A stretch of DNA of 64,000 nucleotides, taken from contig CM033394.1 in assembly GCA_019426215.1 (NCBI GenBank), positions 13,722,195-13,786,194 of the forward strand, written 5' to 3'. This DNA comes from Buddleja alternifolia. Its lineage: Eukaryota; Streptophyta; Magnoliopsida; Lamiales; Scrophulariaceae. The translations under genes were made by a program, and so were the position numbers. Below the pieces are notes generated by a model. It did no database searches. It had not been told where the DNA came from and was given only the letters and a program-made list of their open reading frames with translations. Positions 57,344 to 64,000 of the stretch are shown one piece after another; position 1 is the stretch's first letter, and every line of letters begins with the position of its first letter.

Positions 57344-59296
57344 TGTACATAGTTCTTAGAGAAGAAGCCTCGTTCCATAGGCATAGATGTGCACAAGGGT
57401 TCTCATTTGGATAATGAGTGAACTAAACAACCCCACTAGGAAATTCATAAAATTGTTATCGAATATGTAATTTCCTATAATCACGTAGGCATAAGAGTAA
57501 TCCTTTGGACTTGAGGTTCCATTGTCACTTTGAGCATAGTCAATTATACTTTGATTTAGCTCATGATTCCATCACGAGTCGTCATATGAGATATCTTGGG
57601 TACAATGTGATTATGTGTCAAAGTACATGAGAGACCAAGATAGGATCCATCACTGATTTAGCAAATCAGACGTTTCCTATGTAATTGCTTAAACGAATCG
57701 ATTCAAGGAATCTTTGGCCAAAGTATGGCAATCCAAAGAAGCGGAGTGTTTCCTCGTTTGGATTGCATGAATCGATATCATGGAATAAGGGATACATAGT
57801 GATTGGGTTGTAAGAGTTTTGACTAAGCCATTACTCGAGATTCCAATCTGGGAAATATGATGGAAGGATCTTACTTATGCGAGGATCGTGGTTGTGATAG
57901 GTTGAGGATTTTGAGTATCTTAACATCGTTTGTGTCTAGGTTTTCGGGGCCCGTTGCTAGACAGTAACCTCGATTTGTAGGTACCATGATATTGTGGGAA
58001 ATGATACATGGCCTGATGAAATCAAGGATGATTTAATCTAGTACTTTCCAAATATAGAAAGGTACAATGACACTTTTGGAAAGTGTACTTACTACTGGAA
58101 CATGAACGAGGCTAAGGGGCTACACACTTACTCCTTATGTTCCTGCTTAAAGGATATGATTAATCAACTTTCGAAGTTGAGGTTAAATTGGGAAAGTCTA
58201 GTGCTTACCTAAAGAGGAATATTAATTAATTGGTTTGAGATCAATTAATTAGACTATTTAATTAATCAAGTAGGATTAATTAATTAATGAACTAAGTAAA
58301 GTCCAAGGGTTTTATTTAATTAGTAGAGGAAGTCGAAAATTAAATAAAATTAAAGAAATAAATGGAAATAATAATTAAAGTTGGACTTCAATTATTATGG
58401 AATATTTAATTAAATGGTTGGACTATTTAATTAAATAAGGAGTCAAAAATTAAATCAAGTTGGATAAAATTTTTGGATTCCATGACTATGAGGGGGCGGC
58501 CATAGTGGACGAAAATTAGGAGGGGATTTAATTCCTATCCAAGCCTTGATCCAGTTGGAATCAAGGTAATATTTAGGAGAGAGAAAGGGAACAAGTTAGC
58601 TTGAAAGCTAAGTTCCTTGTTTTTAGGAAACTCCTTAATTGAGCTTGACTAGGACTAGATGAAAGTCAAATCTTGGAGATTTGATTTCATCTTGACTTCC
58701 AAGTAAACTAAACCTAGGAGTCTCTCTATAAATATGTGTGTTAAGAGAAACACACACACTTGTATTTTTGGAGCAAATTTTCGTCCACCACATAGAAGAA
58801 AAGAGAGAAATTTTTGTCTTCTTGTTTTGCCAAAAACTCGCCCCTCACTATTTATTTATTGACAAAGTTTTGCCCATGTGTTGAGATTAACCTCTCACAA
58901 ATAGTCCTACCTGCATCTATTAAGCCTAGATTAAATCTAGAATAATTATATAGGCTAGCACCAAATATAATTATTGGGAACTATACGGAGGTGTGGATAC
59001 ATCTTAGAGGCGAGACAATTGGATCGCTTAGAGATACAAAGGAACAAATTGACGCTTGAAGTTTTCGAGGAGGCCGACAGTTTTTCTTGGAGATTCGATC
59101 AAGGGAGTATTTGTTCGGGTTGAAAAGATCAAAAACTTGTAGAAGGGAAAAAGCGCGAAAGGTATTTCGTGTAGTTAGTTTTTTCTCGTTATTATTAGTT
59201 TGATTAAACCGGCCATAAATCCTGTTTTGGTGTAGAATTATTGAAATTTTTAAATTCAGCTGTGCGAACCTACCCCGGGGATTACCCTACCCAACA
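57344..59296 (+). repeat. 5' LTR of element C
   Basis: About 1.95 kb ending CCCTACCCAACA directly before the PBS. A TATA-like CTATAAATATGTG occurs near 58725, about 570 bases before the LTR end. The start is approximate. No partner LTR is in the window. Confidence 0.7.
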
Positions 59297-59297
59297 G

Positions 59298-59312
59298 TGG
59301 TATCAGAGTCTG
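59298..59312 (+). promoter_or_regulatory. Primer-binding site of element C
   Basis: TGGTATCAGAGTCTG, one base after LTR end CAACA; initiator Met tRNA type. Confidence 0.92.
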
Positions 59313-60473
59313 GTTAATTTAATCAAACTAATTTATGTGATTTATTATGGTTGATTTATTTTCGTTTGAATAAATTGGAAGCATATTTAATTCAAGATGA
59401 CTTAGGTTATTATAAATTGGATTTAGTTTGGGATTTAATTGTATAAAAATTTAGAATTTTTATGACAAATTCGGTTTCGCGAAAAACTATGAAATTGGGT
59501 GATTTGGCTTGATAGTGAGTTTTTCGGTTTTGAAAAACACCGGTGGTGGGAAGTAGTGAAATGGACGAACCAAAAGGTTTGAAAATGGAGTAACAACACG
59601 GCCCGAGGTGGGTTATTAAAAACTGAAAAATCCATTGTTTCGGCCCGAATTACTGGACAAAACAGGACGAAACTCACCACGTGCAGTTTTGGTCTGTCCG
59701 CGGGCTGGGCCCGGGGGGCGGGCCGCCCAAGCCCGACCCAATTTTTCGGCGTGATTAATATTTTAATATTTATTAATTCTGAAAAATTAGTTTTTTGGCA
59801 ATTAAAGTTATTTTTGGAAGATTATAATTTTGGAAACTATTATTTTTCATTGGAAAATAATTTTGTGAGAAATCCAAATTATCCCAAATAAATTGCAATT
59901 TATTTTGAACAAGAGGTAGGTAAATTTTGGATATCGCATATGATATGGCTTGACATGATTTTATGTGATAGGATGAACCACGAGCCTAGTCTAGTCTTTG
60001 GTTTTCGTTGTATATAATTTCTATGGGTTGTAAAAATAGCCAGTTTGGCTTTTATTTTTCTGTCATTAGACTAGTAGAATGTAATTAGATTATAGTCTAT
60101 GTAATTGAAGACGAAGAGGGAGGACGGAGGCCAAATCGAAGACTTGTATGCAGTGGCGATCCATTGTAATACTTTGGTTATTTTTATTTCCTAGAAGTCC
60201 AGTCCACTTTGGCTCAGTGGGTTGATTAGGTTAGGGCTCGAGGTGGTTCACCCTAATTTACCGCTTTGTGGATGATTTATTTTTCTGTCTATATATATGT
60301 GATATGTTTGGAATGCATGCATACGATAGAAAACTAAACAAGATAAATTTAATTTGATGAGACCTATTGTATGCAATTCCCTCCTTAGAAATATTAGGCC
60401 TATATGGAATTGAAATTGGATTTCTCTTCCTTGCCTTCCATCATAAGTGGCAACATGTGAAATGCCGTTGAGG

Positions 60474-60509
60474 CTAAGTAATCACTCATATAATTGGGGA
60501 TTAACTTAG
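60474..60509 (+). other. Leader hairpin C1 (conserved 15-nt loop)
   Basis: Stem CTAAGTAATC (60474-60483) pairs with GATTAACTTAG (60499-60509), ten pairs with one bulged base. Loop 60484-60498 is ACTCATATAATTGGG. Confidence 0.75.
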
Positions 60510-60529
60510 TCGAGATAGGCTGTGATTGT

Positions 60530-60553
60530 CACTGAGCATAGAGATGCTCAGTG
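60530..60553 (+). other. Perfect hairpin between C1 and C2
   Basis: CACTGAGCAT (60530-60539), loop AGAG, ATGCTCAGTG (60544-60553): ten perfect pairs. It lacks the conserved 15-nt loop. Confidence 0.8.
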
Positions 60554-60561
60554 GGATCTAA

Positions 60562-60601
60562 TCACTCATTGTACACTCATATAATTGGGGCAATGAATTG
60601 A
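60562..60601 (+). other. Leader hairpin C2 (conserved 15-nt loop)
   Basis: TCACTCATTGTAC (60562-60574) and GCAATGAATTGA (60590-60601) pair through a TCATTG core, a closing C-G and an outer TCA, with small bulges. Loop 60575-60589 is again ACTCATATAATTGGG. Confidence 0.65.
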
Positions 60602-60650
60602 GAGGATTGACCATGGAATATTTGATGGGTCTGGCCTGACGTTGAGGTAG

Positions 60651-60682
60651 CATATTGGACACCCATATAATTGGGCCATATG
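60651..60682 (+). other. Leader hairpin C3 (conserved loop)
   Basis: CATATTGG (60651-60658) pairs with CCATATG (60676-60682) with one bulged T. The loop contains ACCCATATAATTGGG (60661-60675), one base different from C1, C2 and C4. Confidence 0.65.
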
Positions 60683-60744
60683 TGAAAGACGAGGCAAAAC
60701 TATCTTGAGAACCATCCAACGAGGTGGAAGGTCGAAGGAGGCTA

Positions 60745-60801
60745 CTATCTAAATGGATCAATCACACTCATATAATTGGGGGATTTGATTCATTTAAATA
60801 G
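60745..60801 (+). other. Leader hairpin C4 (conserved 15-nt loop, long stem)
   Basis: CTATCTAAATGGATCAATC (60745-60763) pairs with the segment 60782-60801 (GATTTGATTCATTTAAATAG), about 17 pairs with one G-T wobble, one mismatch and one bulge. The apical loop is ACTCATATAATTGGG (60766-60780). It is the longest stem of the set. Confidence 0.82.
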
Positions 60802-60885
60802 ATCTCAAGCCCACTAAGGGAAATTAATTTTTCCTCGAATTCTATCAAGAGGGTGGTGGAATTTAGAAAAATAGTGGGAGACTTG

Positions 60886-60907
60886 TACAATTAAAGACCA
60901 AATTGTA
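60886..60907 (+). other. Gag-proximal hairpin in leader C
   Basis: TACAATT (60886-60892), an 8-nt loop, AATTGTA (60901-60907); seven perfect pairs, 68 bases before the gag ATG. Confidence 0.6.
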
Positions 60908-60974
60908 TAAGGACTTTATTCTAGAATGTATGCTAAATATATGCCTCGAAACCTTTGTAGATTACTGAGTAAAA

Positions 60975-61814
60975 ATGGCTAAGAATACACTATATGCTAT
61001 TCTTGAAACCAACAAGTTAATCAGGCCTAATTATTTTGACTCCCTGAGAAACCTGAAAATTGTCCTTCAATTAGACAAGAGGGAGTACATCCTGATGGCT
61101 GAACAGCCGGGAATAACTCCCGAGAGAACTGATGAAGATAGGGAGTACGCTAAGCTGTGGTCTGATGACAATATCCAAGTGCGATGTCTCGTTATGACTT
61201 CAATGTCTAACGAATTACAAGTGCAACATGAGAAGATGACACTTGCAAAGGATATTGTCACTCACCTAGAAGAGCTGTACGGAACGAGGACTAGGAAAGA
61301 GAAATATGCAATCTCCAAAGAGTTATTTGGGGCAAAGATGACCGAGGTGTCGGCCGTCGGGGACCACGTCCTTAAGATGATCCGTTTGATCAATAAGTTA
61401 AGTGACTTAGATGTGTACCTCGAGGGTGATCTATGTGTCAATCTAGTGTTGCAATCTCTTCCTAGGTCCTTTGACCAATTTGTCATCAATTTCAACATGA
61501 ACAACTTGAATGCCTCACTTAATGAGTTGTTGAACATGTTGATAACTGCTGAAAGCACCATCAAGAAAGAAAAGCCTATGCTACTTGTGAGTTCTTCATC
61601 GAAAACCAAGAAACGAAAGAGAAAGAAGAACAAGACCAAAGAGCTTAAAGGCACTGGTGGTGTGAAGAACACAAAGAAAGGTAAGAAAGCTAAATCGGAT
61701 GATTGCTGCAACTGTGGGAAGCCTGGGCACTGGAAGAAGGACTGCAAGGAGCCACCAAAGGCTCAAGGTATGTTCTTTGTTGAAGTTAACATTAGTGCTA
61801 ACACCGCTTCTTAG
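60975..61814 (+). CDS. Element C gag
   Basis: 279 codons from MAKNTLYAILETNKL, the first Met after the leader, to a TAG. The copia-type gag domain covers residues ~10-200 (YFDSLRNLKIVLQLDKREYI, KLWSDDNIQVRCLVMTSMSN, LVLQSLPRSFDQFVINFNMN). A strongly basic linker (KTKKRKRKKNKTKELK) and a complete zinc knuckle CCNCGKPGHWKKDC follow near residue 250. The terminating TAG stands where copia polyproteins have Trp just before the protease Asp-Thr-Gly, so it is probably a mutation (TGG to TAG) rather than a natural gag stop. The Gag itself looks fully functional. Confidence 0.9.
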   Translation: MAKNTLYAILETNKLIRPNYFDSLRNLKIVLQLDKREYILMAEQPGITPERTDEDREYAKLWSDDNIQVRCLVMTSMSNELQVQHEKMTLAKDIVTHLEELYGTRTRKEKYAISKELFGAKMTEVSAVGDHVLKMIRLINKLSDLDVYLEGDLCVNLVLQSLPRSFDQFVINFNMNNLNASLNELLNMLITAESTIKKEKPMLLVSSSSKTKKRKRKKNKTKELKGTGGVKNTKKGKKAKSDDCCNCGKPGHWKKDCKEPPKAQGMFFVEVNISANTAS

Positions 61815-62849
61815 ATACTAGACACTGGGTGTGGTATTCATCTTTGCAATGATTTGAAGGGAATGGTAAGAAGCAAGGTGCTAAGTAAAGGAGAGACGAC
61901 CCTAAGGATGGGAAATGGAGCAATGGTTGATGTGAAGGCCATAGGGACCGTCCACTTAGCTTTGGGGAGTAGGATTTTGATTTTAAATTTCGTCTATTTT
62001 ATTCCCGAGATAATAACCAATATCATATCCATTCCGGTTTTGGATGGAGATGGATATCGTTTTGAGATTCATAATAAAAGTTGTTCTTTGTTTTATGAAT
62101 CTAATCTTATTATAGAGTTCAAATTCCAAGATGGTCTTTATACAATTTTCCCAACTTATCCTACTCTCAATATCCAACAAAGTAACAAAAGAAAATTAGA
62201 TAAATCCATAAGTACATCAACTTGGCACGCGAGGATAGGTCACATCTCTAAAGAAAGGATACGCATGTTGGCAAATCAACTTGGTCTTGGAGATCCAAAC
62301 GAGATGCCAACTTGCAAATCATGTCTTAATTGAAAGATGACCAAGACACCATTCACTGGGTCAATAGCACGTGCAAGTGGAGTATTGGACTTGGTCCATA
62401 CTGATGTATGTGGGCCACTTAGCATAAATGCTAGAGGTGGTTTTAGTTATTTCATAACATTTACCGATGATTTATCACAGTATGGTTATGTGTACCTAAT
62501 GAGGTACAAGTCTGAATCCTTTGAGAAATTCAAGGAGTTCAGATATGAAGTAGAGAAACAAATTGGTAGAAGTATCAAGACTCTTCGATCGGATCGAGGA
62601 GGTGAATACTAAGGAGTTTTTGGATTATCTAAAAGAGAATGGGATTCTCTTGCAGTGGACACCACCCGACACGCCTCAATTAAATGGCGTAGCTGAGAGG
62701 AGGAATCAAACTTTGTTAGACGTGGTTTGATCCATGATGAGTCGCACTGGACTTCCTTTTTCAATGTGGGGCTACGCTTTGACTACTGCAACCTATTTGT
62801 TAAATAGAGCACCGTCTAAAAGCGTGACTAAGGTTCCATATGAAATGTA
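61815..62849 (+). pseudogene. Element C protease and integrase, truncated
   Basis: Protease starts ILDTGCGIHLCNDLKGM (active DTG present) and continues to about 62080. Integrase follows: HARIGHISKERIRM and CKSCLN, a TGA at 62332, then HTDVCGPLSINARGGFSYFI (first Asp), LRSDRGGEY (second Asp), a stop and frameshift at 62610, and NGVAERRN with the Glu region. TGA at 62728 replaces an Arg codon (CGA). It ends at KVPYEMY where the next LTR inserts, with ATGTA (62845-62849) as candidate TSD. Confidence 0.88.
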
Positions 62850-64000
62850 TGTAAGAATCGGTATGCCCCCACAAGAGATGCCGGCGCAACAGAAGAAATA
62901 AAGTATATAAAACACATATTTAACAACATCCCAAGCTAGGGGGTCAAAGTAATGCACAACAAAAACTAAAATACGAGGAAAGGTGTTTAAAACAGATTAC
63001 AAGATTTGGGGTTTTATTAAAGTGAGGGTGTATAACCACAACATAAGGAAAACCACACCAAAAACTTTGGCTCTCATTTTCGAACCTCACCTCAACATGG
63101 AGGCATTCGAATCAAACCACCAAAAGCTCCTAAAGAAAGAAGCCTCTACAAGGACACACCTCAAGCAAGTTCATACCTTAAGCAAAAGATTGGCTAGATA
63201 TATGTTTGAAGAAAATGGAGTCTATGTAGTGAAAGGTAGAAGACAAGAAGAGTTACTAGAAGAAATATTTCTGGAAGATAATCTTCTATAACTAATCTTC
63301 AAGAAGAAGTTCTATGGAAGAAAGTCTTCAAGAAGCACAAGAGAAGCTGGAAGAAAACTCTAGAGAGGAAGTACTAAGCTCAAAGCTTTCTTTCCTTTAA
63401 GCTTTCATCAAGCATGAAAGAGGAGCAAGAGACCCTCTTATAATGGCCTCAAATTTCGGTCACATAGGGTTAGAGAGAGGAGAAGACTTGCTTCTCCTCA
63501 TTTTGGCAACTCCCATCTACCACCCCATGTGTAAGAAAAGTAGTTTCCATTTTCTTCTTCTTTCCGAAAACATAACTATCAACTTTGACTAGATTTAAAT
63601 TTAAATCTTGTGACTTCATTTAATTAAGTCCAACTTAACTAAAATGGCTCCCAAGTCTTCCAAGACTTGTAAATTAAATAATCCTCATGATTAATTAATA
63701 GTACAATTAGTAGCTTAAATAAATTCCCGGATAATAATATATCCGTTAATGATTAATCTCCAAGATTAATTAATAGAACAATTATTTTCCCAAACCTACT
63801 AATTAAAATGTCTTCCACTTAATCAATTAATCTCATTAATCATTCTCACTTTAATCCTAAATCGGATTAATATTCACATAGCAATTGAACTTTCTTGAGT
63901 AAGTGTGTAACCCCATTGTAGGTTCATTCATGTACTAGTAGTAGGAACACAACCCCGTTGTGCCTTTGCAATTTTCATTGCTAGATTTAATTACTCCAAA
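62850..64000 (-). repeat. LTR of a further copia element, cut by window end
   Basis: Starts TGTAAGAATCGGTATGCCCC inside the element C integrase. Its opening (GAATC.GGTATG, then GCCGGCGCAACAG and AATAAA) has the same layout as the left edge of element A (GAATC.TGGTATCATGCGCAGC, AATAAA), which suggests a minus-strand copia LTR. At least 1.15 kb is present. A purine-rich block lies at 63180-63370. The 102-aa ORF at 62983-63291 has no domain and I do not treat it as a gene. Confidence 0.65.

Larger units (their letters stand above)
59313..60974 (+). other. Leader of element C
   Basis: 1.66 kb between PBS and gag with no domain-bearing ORF. The first part is T-rich with a GC-rich patch (59690-59750). 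The last 600 bases hold an array of hairpins described separately. Confidence 0.75.
57344..62849 (+). mobile_element. Ty1-copia element C (3' part outside window)
   Basis: LTR (57344-59296), tRNA-iMet PBS, 1.66-kb leader with hairpins, intact gag and a decaying protease-integrase. At 62850, within the integrase/RT junction, the LTR of another element begins. The left border is set at TGTACATAG because a TG is needed and the Sirevirus ORF ends just before; it is uncertain. If right, TCTTA (57339-57343) should reappear after its 3' LTR. Confidence 0.75.

Noticed and set aside
60474..60801. Leader repeats as a CRISPR-like or satellite array
   Set aside because: Plant DNA, only four short repeats, spacing uneven, and the flanks pair with each other instead of being random spacers or conserved monomers.
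62983..63291. 102-aa ORF in the last LTR
   Set aside because: Lys/Glu-rich from purine-rich sequence, no domain, lies inside an LTR.

Overview
This is flowering-plant nuclear DNA, most likely from a eudicot. It is AT-rich, and I find no convincing host gene. Almost everything that can be read is transposable-element sequence: Ty1-copia and Ty3-gypsy LTR retrotransposons with tRNA-iMet or tRNA-Asp primer sites, one CACTA DNA transposon, and several small non-autonomous elements. Element borders were placed from target-site duplications (TSDs), TG...CA LTR ends, primer-binding sites (PBS) and polypurine tracts (PPT), all read by eye.

Layout. 1-4259: AT-rich intergenic DNA with a 120-bp hAT-type MITE (575-694, perfect 8-bp TSD) and a ~1-kb element with ~185-bp terminal inverted repeats (2099-3104). 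4265-13355: copia element A on the minus strand, bounded by TSD AATAT, with decayed pol and a very long structured leader. 13361-14361: short intergenic stretch with a foldback element. 14362-14784: start of an LTR related to element A, cut by a Tekay/Del-like chromovirus (14785-37055, plus strand). That chromovirus is itself split in its integrase by a young, nearly intact Athila-type gypsy element (22288-35289, minus strand, TSD TCAGA). 37056-38538: truncated LTR of another copia family with a decayed primer site. 38656 onward: a Sirevirus-like copia element with gag, pol and an env-position ORF. Its RNase H is split by a CACTA transposon (45492-54050, TSD ATC), and its 3' side is split by copia element C (from about 57344). 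Element C is in turn interrupted at 62850 by the LTR of a further element that runs off the window.

Within each element the usual order holds: LTR, PBS, gag, protease, integrase and RT/RNase H in family-specific order, PPT, LTR. The chromovirus ends in a chromodomain. The Athila and Sirevirus elements carry an extra ORF after pol. The CACTA element carries a TNP2-type transposase and a ten-exon second gene (Transposase_24, DUF8039 and a Ulp1-like peptidase). Most coding regions are broken by stops that look like C-to-T or G-to-A changes. The Athila copy is the exception, with two single-base frameshifts.

The most unusual signal is in the leaders of two copia elements. In element C (60474-60801) four hairpins show an almost invariant 15-nt loop on stems that differ in sequence but stay complementary. 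In element A (8952-9181) two hairpins do the same with a different 24-nt loop. This looks like a repeated structured-RNA element upstream of gag, possibly a Gag- or host-factor-binding array. That function is inference and untested.
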